Positions 13,801-23,640 are shown, numbered from the stretch's first letter. The stretch: 64,000 nucleotides of DNA from Drosophila persimilis (GCF_003286085.1 NW_020825294.1:868001-932000), one strand, 5' to 3'. Program-made: numbers and translations. Notes: a model not told the origin generated them from the sequence alone.

Positions 13801-14475
13801 TTAACCAAAGATGAGATTTCTGCCTGCCAGAATTCGTAATAAATATTCAACATTAACAAATGCTCATTATCACTGATGTTAAATCAAGTACTTTCGCTAC
13901 AACAAATCCTTTCAAAAGCCGAAACCGAAACAATCATCATTAAATCCACAAATTTCTGGTAATTTATACCCTTCTGAGGGACTCAGCTTTAAGTCTTTCA
14001 CAAATGAAAAATCAATTTCCTAATCGAGAAATCTCCCCGCCTTCTACCTCCCGCCCCAAAAGTTGTGTCTGCCATTGCGTCTGCTTTTAACGGGGCAGGA
14101 ATCGGGATCTGTGGCACAGTTAGGTTCCATTGTTGTGGCTCAATAACCATAACCATTCAGGAAAGTAAAATACAAGTGGCAGAAAAAAAAACAAAATGTA
14201 ACAACCAAAAACAATTGCATTCTTCTGATTGATAATGATTCTTCCTTCCACTCCCCACCCTCCACATTCCCTCCCTGCCCATTCCCTGCCATTCATATTC
14301 AGTCGGCGGCGGCCTTACTCACGTTTTTCTTTCATGGCAAAATAAGTTCAATGACACAAAAATAATACAGAATAACAATAAGATATAATATCTTTAGCTC
14401 TTTGTTCGCCTGCTTGTTGGCTGTGAGAAACACGCCCCGTCTGCGTTTGGAGACTCCTTTATTGTAAGGGCGTGT

Positions 14476-14702
14476 GACAGAGACAGAGACACAGAGAGAG
14501 AGACCTATAGAAAGAGACAGAAGGCAAGAGAGCGAAGGAGAGAGCGAGAGAGCATTCGCTTGGCTATTATTTGCATCTTTCACTTTTCAACTCTTTTGGG
14601 GCATCGTCGTCGTCGTGTCGTCCCTATGGCAATATGAATGTGGGGCAGGCAGCCGCCCCGTCTCTGTCTCTCTCTCTCTCTGAGTCTGGTTCTCTCTGTC
14701 TC
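14476..14702. repeat. Purine arm and pyrimidine arm in inverted orientation
   Basis: A GA/ACAG-rich purine arm at 14476-14553 is followed about 107 bases later by a TC/TGTC-rich pyrimidine arm at 14661-14702. Segments such as GACAGAGACAGAGACACAGA on the left are near-complementary to GTCTCTGTCTCTCTCTCTCT-type sequence on the right, so a transcript of this region could fold into a long imperfect stem. The loop contains ATTTGCAT (a POU octamer in reverse), a CGT run and an ATGGC core. GAGAG repeats with nearby GCCAT/ATGGC are also ingredients of fly Polycomb response elements. Function is unproven. Confidence 0.6.
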
Positions 14703-15237
14703 GCCCTGACCACATAAAATCGATAAGAGGACCTTCCTCTCTCGCTCACTATTGTTCGGGTCCTGCATCAAGTTCAGAGCCCAAAAACTAATGCCATTTG
14801 ATTGTTCCAACCAACCCATACAGGGCATACAAACCGACCTCGAACCGACTTTCACTTTCAGCCAGAATAGAATAGAGAGAGCCTCAACAATCAAGGCAAG
14901 TGAATGACTGCCTGGCTGACTGACTGAATGAGTGAATGAATGAATGAATGGCTATACTCATCAACACGTTCACAATTTCAATGGCCACAACTTCGCGCTT
15001 ATCATCATCATGCAATCAGGATACACATACCCATATATATGTACATATATGTGTAGAGAACTAGTAGCGGCGGCACTCACACTCACCCTATCCGCCCTAT
15101 CCACCAGATCCATTTGTTCTTTGTCTCCCTTGTGGCAAAAATTTCAAAAGCTAGACAGAAGCAACCTGTTGCCACACACACGCTCGTCGACTGAAACTGA
15201 ACTGAACTTTGCCATGGAATGCAATTTTCAACAACGT

Positions 15238-15255
15238 CATCATCATCATCATCAT
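15238..15255. repeat. (CAT)6 trinucleotide repeat
   Basis: Six perfect CAT units. They produce a poly-His stretch in one chance frame and a Met/Val/Asp-rich one on the other strand. Confidence 0.9.
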
Positions 15256-15999
15256 CACCATCAACCTCAACATCATGTGGCAAGAGGGCCACCACAGTAG
15301 TATGTAGTACGAGAGAGAGTACGTTCCCTGGCAGAAGCCACACAGCATACAGCAAAACGCACATAATACATTCAACAAACAATTGAAATTTCGTATACAA
15401 TTGCGAATTGAATGAGGAAATGAATGTGTAAAATGAATAAGTCTGAATAGCGTCTGTGTCTGTGCCTGTATAGCCATCTCTCCTTCGCTCTCTCTCTCTC
15501 ACACTGTCTGTCTCTCCTGGCTGCGTGTGTGTGGGTTCGTCTACAAGTGTCGAGACGGGTCGTATACGTAATTTTTTCTGCACTTTTTTGTTCTCGACCT
15601 GGCTTTCTGCTCTGTTCTGTGCTCTCTGCAGCCTCAGAGTGTTTGCAGATTTTTCCCTTTTTTGTTTGCTTGTTTTTTGGGCGTTGTTAAACGGATAAAC
15701 TCGTAAAACAGTTGCCGGCAAAAGTTGCAAGAGCAAAACATTTAGGGACCGTTTGAGATTTGAGCTTAGAGTCAACACACACACACACGCACACGCACAC
15801 AACGGAAGTGAGTGAAAGTCTGGCCTAAAAGTTGGCAGGAAAATAAGTGTGCAACAAAAGAAATGAATTTAACCAAATATTACTTTGATTTTGGGTCTGA
15901 AATATCGATCAAAAAATCTATAATCTGACCAATAAATTTATAGCAGATTCTCTAAAAAATATAGTTCCTAAAATTCAGCTATAGAAATCATTTTCCTGT

Positions 16000-18900
16000 C
16001 ATTAGAAATAGATTATCTTTAAGGCTTTATGCAAACTAAATGTGGAATCGGAGCTAGGAAATATTTTTGTAAGTAAATAGGCAAAATAAATAAGTAGAGA
16101 GCATGGTAAACTCAAGCAATACTAAGCTATTTCTGCATAAAAAAAGCAAATATTCTATTAATTTGATTGAATACTATATATTTTTGAAATATTACAGATT
16201 TTAAAAGTCATCCAAAGTTATATGTACTTGTAAACGAACAGAAAAAAACCTTTTATCATTTTCGTAGATAGTTTCGAAGCGCATAAACAACTTAAGTCAT
16301 CTGTTTCTATTATATATTTCATTATATATTTTTAAAAATTATAAAATATTAAAATAGTAAAAAAAAAATTAAATTTATCCCAAAATACAGATCACAAAAA
16401 AATACTAGAGCTTGTAGAATTTATAGAATTTAGTTTGCGATTGCTCTAATTTCGAATCGCAAAATAAATGAATTCTGCAATTCTAGTATTTTTTTTTAAC
16501 ATTGAAGGTCATCTGTCTTTAAGGCAAATCAGGAATCGGCTCTACATATGGTCTTTATTAATTTGTATTAAAATTGCAACAAGTGAATTGCAACATGAAA
16601 TAAAAAACATCCAAACACATCCTATGAGAAGGTCTGCCATTCCACAGAAGCATATACATACATATCAACATACATCAACTTCAATAAAAACTTAATATAT
16701 ACAGAGATCTACTTAATAATTTAATTATATGTTTATTTATCGCATTATTATCAGTATTATTTATATTTCTTAATAAATAGGCTTTGTCTCAGCAAAAGCT
16801 CTATAAAATAACTATTTTCAGTAACTTTGAAGTGATCTTAGTTATTTAAGTTGTTTTACGCTTTCACTCCTTAAAGTACAATTTAAACATCCAAATAAAG
16901 TGGTCAAATAATAAAATATCTTTTTTGATATTTCTTTGTCTTTAAAATATCTGTTTTCTAAGAGCTATTTATCTTTAAGCTAGTGCGAGTAAACAGTTTG
17001 AGTAATTTTAGAAATTAAACGTAAGCATAAAATATTCAGAATAAGAAGATAAAACTGTATGTATTCAAGATATACATACCTGTCTTCAAATAGAATACCA
17101 TTTAAGTACGAGGATTTCTTCAGAAAAACATTTAAATGATAGATACAATATCTCTGATAGAAGGACCCACTACTACTACCACTACCCGTACTATATGCAG
17201 ATATCATCCGGATTGTTCAAATTTTTGTTGTTGTTGTTTGAGGTTCGACTTGTTGACTTGCCAATTCTGTCTTTTATTGTGGAAGTGGAAATGGTGGAAG
17301 TGGAAGTGGGAAGTGTTTGTTGCCGGCACGGGGCTGCTGCTGCTGCTTCTCCTCTGGTTGCTGCTGCTGCTGGTTGCCTTTTTTGCCATTGTCCATTGTT
17401 GCTGTTGCGTTTTTATTTCTTTTATTATGTACGAATGTTTGTTTGTGTAATGCTCTCCCGCCCATTGTTGGGTGTGTGTGTGTGTGCGTGTGAGTGGTTT
17501 TTTTGTGTATGAACAATTAAAACTCTTTACAATGACCTTGACTTTGTTTTTTGTATGGCTATATGGCTCTCTATGACTCTATGGCAATGGTTGTACTATG
17601 TGAATGTCTGTGAGTGTATTCGTGAGTGAGTGAGCTTCCTTTTCATTCACACGCGCCCAGCACGCTCAAACGTCAAACATAAAACACAAACAAATACTAC
17701 TAAAGCCAGACCAACAACAAAAGCCGTCTGAGTGTCTACTCGTCTCTGAGTCTGAATCTGAATCTGAATCCCGAGTCTGAGTCTCGAGTCTGGGTCTGCT
17801 TCTGCGTCTGGTTCAGTTTTCGGTTCAGTTTTTTTGGTTTATTTTTTTCCCATTTTCAAATGAATGGCGAACGGAATGGCTTTCTGAAGAGAGAGCAACA
17901 GTCAGTACTCCCCTGCCTTTAAAATTCCATTATAATACGAAAAACACCAACAATAAAAACAGGAACAAGTACATTGATAATGAAACAAGAATTGTATTTT
18001 ATTTTTTTCGTTGTTTGTGTGTGTGTTTGTATTTGGCATTATATTGTATGCACAATGCCATCAGGATCAGGCATCGACTTTGACTTTTTCCTTTTCTTTG
18101 GCCAAGTTTTTGTGGTTAAGATTTGCTATTGTTGTTGCTGTTGCCCAATTTTTGTTGTAGGTCAGTTTTTGGGGCAGGTTTTTGCATTGTTTGATGCTGC
18201 TGCTGCTGCTGCTTCTGGCTGTATTATTGTTCCTTGTTGTGTGTTTTTCGTTCATTGTCAAATGATTTGCAATTGGCCATAAATTCATTAAGCAGACGAG
18301 CCCCACATTCACATATTGACTTATTCTGCTGTTTGGTACATGTATGTAAATATGCTTATGTATATGTATATTTGAGTACACTGTTTTATGGGTTAGTAGC
18401 TCGCTTCAAGTGTTTGTGCGAGATGACGATGCGGGAAACGACGAGAAATCGATTCGTGAATAATTTTCTAAAGGCAAACTTGTGGGCGATGAGGCAAAAA
18501 GGGGCTCAATTTGTATAAGAAAGGAAAGTTTAACTTACAGATACTTAAATTTTAATTAAAGTAACCGAACGCCTTTATACCCTTCATTAATTGTTGTATT
18601 ATTTTCAACTTGCATCAAAACATCATTTTAATTTTAAGAATATGTATTCAATTTTGATATAAATATACGATTTTTGTTATAGATTTAGATATAAATCATG
18701 TGGAATTTCTTGTCAAATTAGTATTTAAATTCTATTTCAATGTGACATACCTTAAGGTTGACTATTTTTTTCTGTTATCCCTCAAGTGAAATGAGCAATC
18801 AATCCGTTAGCCATATCGATGGCTGGGTGCTCTAGTTCTATTGTGATTCTCGAAACCTTTAAAAACCAGTGAGTAGTGCGGTATGGGATACTGTGAAAAC

Positions 18901-20212
18901 ATCAGAACTGGAATCCAATCACTTTGCGCTAATGAAAACTGAACAAAAACGAAAACCAAAAGTTACTCATGAGCCCCCAACCCCAACCAAGGGGTGGGAG
19001 GCGGATAACGGAAACAGCAGCAGCAACAGAAACAGAAACAGAAAGAAAGGTACTCTACTACCAGAATATGCATTAATCGACGACGTGGAGGAGGAAGGTT
19101 GAATGAAACACCTGTGGACGAGAAAGAGAGGAAGGGGTATGTGGCGGAGGGTGACGACGGGTTAAGACAATGGCAAGACCTTTTTTGCTCATGTGATAGA
19201 TATGCGAGGATGCCAGACCGCATCAAAGACACACACACAAGCGGCACATGCCAGAGATACATAGATACATTTGTATCTAGTAGTTACTGCAATGCACTTG
19301 CAGCACAGCACTCGCTTAATACATTTCTTTTTTCCATCCATCCTGCCTGCCTATACATTTATTTAGCTGCTACCTTGACGAAAACCCATTAGGTTAATAA
19401 GAAGAACTACTGCAGAAGATCCTGGAAAAGAATGAAAAAAAATACATGTGTACATATCCATGTAAGTATACATATGTATGTATGTATGTACTATAAGTAT
19501 TTGTATAGACAGGCAAAAAACCAAAAGCCCCAAAAAAAATATATACATATATGTATAAGATGAAAAAACTATGCGCGTGAGACGCGCTCTAACGGCAAAC
19601 ACGCCGCAAACACTGCGGCCCCGGGCTCCTCATTCTCTGTACCCGGGACAGGGACTTTTCTGTCGGCCATATTTAAAGCTAAAATTTATATGAGCGAACT
19701 TTGTTCAACGGGTGGGAGGGGGTAAAGGGGGGCTATAGCGAAATTCCTCTAGAGTTTGAAGCGAGCGTGAAGTGCGGCAACAGCGCTTGCCATAAACCCG
19801 CAGATACACAGCGGCAGACGACGACATTTTTATGGCAACACACGGCCTGAGCAGCCACAGCTGAAGGCGCAACACGGATCGATATAGAGCTGTAGAGAGT
19901 GAGATGGCATTATATATGGCTGAGCCACTCGCACGCCTCGTTGATTGGTTTGTCAGGCTGCGCAAAATCCAACCCAGGCATACAGCTGCAGCCCCGCACA
20001 CATGCAAACACACACACACGGAACACAGGCAGCACGAGAGCCAAGAGCCCGAGAGCCGAGAGAGAGACGGAGAAGAAATGCGTTTATTTGATTTATTAGC
20101 AGTCGTGCCATACGAAACACTATGGTTGTCTCGCTCCGGCTGCCGTGGTGGCCGGCCTGTCTCCACTTAACTGGTTTGCACATGCCGACACACATGCACA
20201 CAATACACAGAT
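16000..20212. other. Intergenic DNA and distal 5' flank of SoxN
   Basis: AT-rich spacer dominates 16000-17150 and 18530-18770. From 17160 to 18240 there are GTT, CTG and TG runs and a TCTGAA/TCTGAG hexamer run (about 17747-17800). Three CATTGT Sox-type motifs lie at 17387-17392, 17394-17399 and 17463-17468. A TATG run lies near 19472-19490. From about 19570 to 20212 the DNA becomes GC-richer, with G-rich and GAGA-type stretches (about 20030-20075), which fits a promoter-proximal region. No coding gene was seen. Confidence 0.6.
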
Positions 20213-20213
20213 G

Positions 20214-20320
20214 CAGAGACCCGTTTTTAGCAGCCACCCTGTCTCGACGGCGGCAGCCGCTTGCTCGAGCCACCAGCGACATTCAGTCTCTCATTCAACT
20301 CTCGTATTCGCTGTCGTCAG
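20214..20320 (+). promoter_or_regulatory. SoxN: Candidate SoxN core promoter (Inr + DPE, TATA-less)
   Basis: An initiator match, TTCAGTC, lies at 20282-20288 with its A (+1) at 20285. Exactly at +28 to +33 (20312-20317) is TGTCGT, which fits the downstream promoter element range D-S-W-Y-V-Y. There is no TATA box about 30 bases upstream; that stretch is GC-rich. The position also matches the upstream edge of a long AUG-free stretch that looks like a 5' leader. A second initiator-like TTCAGTT at about 20725-20731 has no DPE at the right spacing. The Inr/DPE spacing rule is established for flies; assigning it to this gene is inference. Other SoxN promoters may lie further upstream. Confidence 0.45.
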
Positions 20321-20965
20321 CACACGCGCGCACGCAACTCACGGCAACGACACGACACGATACAGTACGTACGATACGATAGTACACGGCAGCTTTGAGC
20401 CCCGCTTCGTTTCGGTTTCTCGTTTTCGTTTCGGCTCGTTACCGCCTCCTCGTCGGGGCCCGGCCAGCAGTTGTTCGTGCCTCGTCATCTCAGCAACATT
20501 ATTCAGGCCCAAAAAAATACAAAAAAAAACGTGTGGCCCGAAATCAACGTAGAACGCACCTCGAACAGGTTTCGACGCCGTCCACTTTTGACGGAGAAAC
20601 AGAAAGGTGCTCAATTCCGCATAGTGTGGAGGTATTTTTTCCTGGACACCGCGAAAATAACAACAAAATTCGCCTTACGAAAGCTACAAAATTTTGAGGC
20701 GGCACACACAAACACACACACACATTCAGTTCCGTTCCGCGACGGTTTTTAACAAACGAATTTCAAGTGTATTTTATTCGAGCGAGAGATCGAAAACCAA
20801 ATAGAAAAAATAAATAGAAATTTGTGACTGTGGAAACGAAAGAAAACAAAAAGAAACGCCATTCGAAACGCTCCAAAGGGAAAAACGAGAGCGAAAAGTG
20901 TCGGCTGCCAAAAATAAAGAAGAAAATATCTTAGAAATACAAAGATATATTCGCAAAAATTTGTT

Positions 20966-20998
20966 ATGCAAGAAAAACACTTAAGAAAAAGATACTAA
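20966..20998 (+). promoter_or_regulatory. SoxN uORF1 (10 codons)
   Basis: The first ATG of the predicted leader opens a 10-codon frame, peptide MQEKHLRKRY, ending in TAA. Its context (GTT-ATG-C) is weak for fly initiation, so scanning ribosomes may often bypass it. It is not in frame with the main ORF. Basic residues dominate the end of the peptide. Confidence 0.45.
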
Positions 20999-21024
20999 AA
21001 AATATATAGTAACACAAGTGCAAC

Positions 21025-21057
21025 ATGGTTTCCAAGAAAATGTTCAAAAAATCCTAA
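21025..21057 (+). promoter_or_regulatory. SoxN uORF2 (10 codons, strong start context)
   Basis: The ATG has CAAC before it and G after it, as good a context as the main SoxN ATG, which also has CAAC before it. The peptide is MVSKKMFKKS, ending in TAA, 183 bases before the main start and in the same frame. A strong, short uORF of this kind would be expected to be translated and then allow partial reinitiation. Translation here is inference. Confidence 0.5.
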
Positions 21058-21159
21058 AAACAAAACGTACGAGTATTTGCTGGATATCTACTATATAGAA
21101 AGAAACAACCAAGTAACGGAGCATAGTAAAAGTATCTAGTATCTACAACTTCAACGCGG

Positions 21160-21183
21160 ATGATTAGCAGCATCCCGACCTAG
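21160..21183 (+). promoter_or_regulatory. SoxN uORF3 (7 codons)
   Basis: ATG in CGG-ATG-A context, peptide MISSIPT, ending in TAG only 57 bases before the main ATG and in the same frame. The short gap would make reinitiation at the main start inefficient if this uORF were used. Confidence 0.4.
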
Positions 21184-21240
21184 GACCAAAAGAGACTCTA
21201 AGCAAAGCGGATCGATCGAAATACATTCCCCTCTAACAAC

Positions 21241-22938
21241 ATGCTGACCATGGAATCGGATATGAAGGGCAGCCTGCTGCATGCCACAATGCCGCCGCAT
21301 CACACCAGTGCCGCTCTGCACGGCCATGCCGCCTCGCCCTACTCGGCGCTGGCGCCTCTAATGAACCTCGGCCAGTCGCATCTCACCCACTCGCAGCTGA
21401 GTCACCATAACCACCATCACCACCACCACATGAGCGCCCATATTGCGGCCAGCCAGAGCCCCCTCAGCTCGCTGCAGACCAGCATGGCCAATACCCTCAA
21501 CGGGACGCAGGTGGGGCAACAGCAACAACAACAACAGCAGCAGCAGAGCTCTCCGCTGCACAGCTCCAGCGAACTGAGTCCCACCCAGAGCAGCATTGGT
21601 AGCCATCACATGACCTCGCCCGTGAGCCACCAGCAGCAGCAGCAGCAGCATTCCCAGCAGCAGCAGCATCCCACGCACATGGCCGCCGGATCCGCTTTGA
21701 GCAGCATGACCGGTGGTGGCAGTAACAACAACAACAACAACAGCGCCACGGCCAACAAGAATCAGGCGCACGCGGATCGTGTGAAGCGGCCGATGAATGC
21801 CTTTATGGTGTGGTCACGTGGCCAGCGCCGGAAGATGGCCTCCGACAATCCAAAGATGCACAACTCGGAGATCTCGAAGCGGCTGGGAGCCCAATGGAAG
21901 GACCTCTCCGAGGCCGAGAAGCGGCCGTTCATCGACGAGGCGAAGCGCCTGCGAGCGGTGCACATGAAGGAACATCCGGACTATAAGTATCGTCCACGTC
22001 GCAAGACCAAAACTCTGACCAAGACCAAGGAGAAGTACCCAATGGGTGGCCTGATGCCCGGTCAGACGGTGGGGGGACCAGGGGGTGCCGGCGACCCAGT
22101 CACGCCCACCCGCGTCCAGAGTCAATCGCAGAACCAGTCGGTACCATCGGCGGCGGCCGCAGCAGCGGCGGCGGCGGCAACGGCCCAACAGGCCCGCCAG
22201 GACATGTACCAGATGAATGCCCCCAACGGGTATATGCCCAACGGTTACATGATGCATGCGGATCCCGCCGGAGCGGCTGCCTACCAGAACTCGTACATGG
22301 GCCAGCACTACGCCCAGCGGTACGACATGGGTCACATGTACAACAACGGGTATGCGATGTACGGCACGGTGTCGGGTGGCCAGACCTCGCCATACGGCGG
22401 CAGCCTCCAGCAGCCGGGCTCCCCATCCCCGTACGGATCGAGCAGTCTCCAACAGCAACCCGCCTCGCCACAGCCCTATGGCGGAGGAGGCGGCGGCGGC
22501 GGTCAAGTGTCCTGCCAGAGCCATAGTCCCAGCGATTCGAGCATCAAGTCGGAGCCGGTGTCCCCCAGTCCCAGTGCCATAGCGCTCAACAACAACAATA
22601 ACAACAACAACAATCACATCATGAAGCGGGAGTACGTGTCCGCCACATCAGCAGCGGCAGCAGCAGCAGCAGCAGCGGCGGCCGGCGCCGGAGGGGAGCT
22701 GAATCATCTGATGAACATGTACCATCTGCCGGACGAGCAGCGTCATCTGCTGCACTACCAGACTGACTCGCCCGATCTGCAGCAGCAGCACGCGGCGATG
22801 CACCAGCACCAGGTGCATCAAGTGCACCAACAGGTCCAGCAACAACACCAGCAGCACCAGCAGCAGCAACAGCAACAACAGCAACAACACCTGCACCAGC
22901 AATCCCTGCGAGCGATGGCGCCGCTGGCACATATGTGA
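21241..22938 (+). CDS. SoxN: SoxNeuro, SoxB1-group HMG-box transcription factor (main ORF, 565 aa)
   Basis: SoxN is a sequence-specific DNA-binding factor of the fly neuroectoderm and CNS, acting in the nucleus with Dichaete to specify neural progenitors (established knowledge). The HMG box spans about residues 179-258, with the Sox signature [11 protein letters not shown] at 183-193, [14 protein letters not shown] at 203-216 and [12 protein letters not shown] at 244-255. The following [16 protein letters not shown] fits SoxB1. The GQRRKMA form at 194-200 separates it from Dichaete, which I recall as having LQRRQIA there. Other visible segments are His 58-63, Gln 93-102, Gln 131-142 (interrupted), Asn 162-167, Ala about 304-313, Gly 414-421, Asn 450-458, Ala 471-481 and a Gln/His-rich end from about 517. 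IKSE at 435-438 fits the SUMO consensus; fly SoxN is reported to be SUMO-modified, reducing its activity. The start is the first in-frame ATG, with CAAC before it; a second ATG is at codon 4. The ORF is a single exon. It ends in TGA followed by a long in-frame extension, described separately. Confidence 0.96.
   Translation: MLTMESDMKGSLLHATMPPHHTSAALHGHAASPYSALAPLMNLGQSHLTHSQLSHHNHHHHHHMSAHIAASQSPLSSLQTSMANTLNGTQVGQQQQQQQQQQSSPLHSSSELSPTQSSIGSHHMTSPVSHQQQQQQHSQQQQHPTHMAAGSALSSMTGGGSNNNNNNSATANKNQAHADRVKRPMNAFMVWSRGQRRKMASDNPKMHNSEISKRLGAQWKDLSEAEKRPFIDEAKRLRAVHMKEHPDYKYRPRRKTKTLTKTKEKYPMGGLMPGQTVGGPGGAGDPVTPTRVQSQSQNQSVPSAAAAAAAAAATAQQARQDMYQMNAPNGYMPNGYMMHADPAGAAAYQNSYMGQHYAQRYDMGHMYNNGYAMYGTVSGGQTSPYGGSLQQPGSPSPYGSSSLQQQPASPQPYGGGGGGGGQVSCQSHSPSDSSIKSEPVSPSPSAIALNNNNNNNNNHIMKREYVSATSAAAAAAAAAAAGAGGELNHLMNMYHLPDEQRHLLHYQTDSPDLQQQHAAMHQHQVHQVHQQVQQQHQQHQQQQQQQQQQHLHQQSLRAMAPLAHM
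21775..22014 (+). other. SoxN: HMG box of SoxN
   Basis: The DNA-binding domain, about 80 residues. It bends DNA after minor-groove binding at ACAAWG-type sites (family knowledge). The core residues expected of Sox proteins (F188, M189, W191, N208, S212, L215, W219, P229, F230, Y248) are all present, with no gap or stop. Confidence 0.95.
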
Positions 22939-22951
22939 GAAATGGCCAGCG
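22922..22951 (+). promoter_or_regulatory. SoxN: Stem-loop enclosing the SoxN UGA codon
   Basis: CGCTGGC at 22922-22928 is perfectly complementary to GCCAGCG at 22945-22951, with a 16-base loop that holds the UGA at 22936-22938 and the palindrome ACATATGT. RNA structure near leaky stops can influence readthrough, although such elements usually lie 3' of the stop rather than around it. The pairing is seen in the sequence; its role is inference. Confidence 0.35.
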
Positions 22952-23469
22952 CCTATGGAGCAGCAGCCTCAACTGTGAGCGTTTCGCCGCCACCGCTGCC
23001 GCTGTCGAGTGTCTATATGCCGTCGGCGGCACAACAGCAGCAGCAGCAACAGCAGCAGCATCAACAGTTGCTGAACGGACGGCCCAGTCCCACTGCGTCC
23101 GGTTCTGGGTCGTCGGGTGGCCGCTCCTCGGCGCATTCCAGTGGCCATGCGGCCGCGCATTCACCCGCCTTGGCGGCCGCTGCCATTGCTGCCGCCGCCT
23201 ATCAGCTATCCTCTGCCTCTGTCTCTGTCCCTGCCTCTGGTTCTGGCTCCGGCTCCTCCGTTTCCATTTCTGGATCCGGATCGGTGTCGGGTTCGGTATC
23301 ATCCTCCTCCACCTCCTCGTCGGCAGCTGCCGCAGTGGCTGCTTCTGTGGCGGCAGCCGTTGCCGGTTCGTCTGCTTCCAATGTTTTCACGGCCGCCAGC
23401 ATGCTGGACATGCACCAACAGCAGCAACATCTGGAGGAGCAGCAGCACCATCATCAGCATCTCCACTAC

Positions 23470-23503
<34 letters not shown>

Positions 23504-23640
23504 AGCAGCAACATCAGCAGCAGCAGCAGCATTATCAGCAGCAGCAGCAGCATCAGCTCTACCATCACTATCATCATCCTGGGCATGAGGCGGCAGTTGT
23601 TGCCAGTGCCGCCGGGCTCTTGGATATCTCCACATTGTAA
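22939..23640 (+). CDS. SoxN: In-frame C-terminal extension of SoxN after UGA (likely readthrough, 233 codons)
   Basis: Immediately after the TGA at 22936-22938, the same frame stays open for 233 codons to TAA at 23638-23640; with the UGA decoded the protein would have 799 residues. The extension resembles the rest of SoxN in style: Pro/Ser start (about 577-595), Gln 598-606, Ala-rich stretches, a Ser/Gly/Val-rich part (about 657-690), Gln 744-757 and a Gln/His-rich end finishing in AAGLLDISTL. Gln runs mix CAA and CAG, and Ser runs mix TCT, TCC, TCG and TCA. These changes are silent only in this frame, which argues for selection on this protein sequence. The base after the stop is G, not the C of the strongest readthrough contexts. 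Alternatives are a downstream start at ATG 22942, splicing around the stop, RNA editing of UGA, or a sequence error. Many fly genes are known to use readthrough; I cannot confirm from memory that SoxN is annotated so. Confidence 0.75.

Larger units (their letters stand above)
10000..15999. other. Intergenic DNA with GC-richer islands and GA/CT tracts
   Basis: No gene is supportable. The GC-richer parts (10000-11000, 11700-12500, 14470-15300) have several open frames at once on both strands, as expected for stop-poor repeats. The longest chance frame (15083-15802, minus strand) is Cys/Val/Leu low complexity read from CA, CAT and GT runs. AT-rich spacer lies at 12590-12740, 13580-13730 and 15840-16000. 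Confidence 0.6.
20285..21240 (+). other. SoxN: SoxN 5' untranslated leader (predicted)
   Basis: About 956 bases between the candidate start and the SoxN ATG. The first 681 bases contain no ATG on the + strand, whereas roughly ten would be expected by chance. This is the usual mark of a selected 5' leader. From about 20740 onward it is strongly A-rich on the + strand, as in many fly UTRs. The last 275 bases carry three very short uORFs. No convincing intron was seen, though GT and AG dinucleotides are present. The leader end is fixed by the main ATG; the start is a prediction. Confidence 0.55.

Noticed and set aside
15083-15802. 239-codon minus-strand frame
   Set aside because: It runs through CA, CAT and CT repeats, has no domain and a low-complexity Cys/Val/Asp composition; another minus-strand frame is open over much of the same stretch.
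22935-22940. GTGAGA overlapping the stop as a splice donor that would remove the UGA
   Set aside because: The exon side (ATAT) is a poor donor match and no good acceptor follows nearby; kept only as an alternative to readthrough.
21358-23635. Several long minus-strand frames opposite SoxN (for example 21814-22617, 22619-23302, 23299-23682)
   Set aside because: They are shadows of the GC-rich, repeat-rich SoxN coding sequence and its extension. Their products are Leu/Ala/Val/Arg/Gly low complexity from CAG, GCC and CAC complements.
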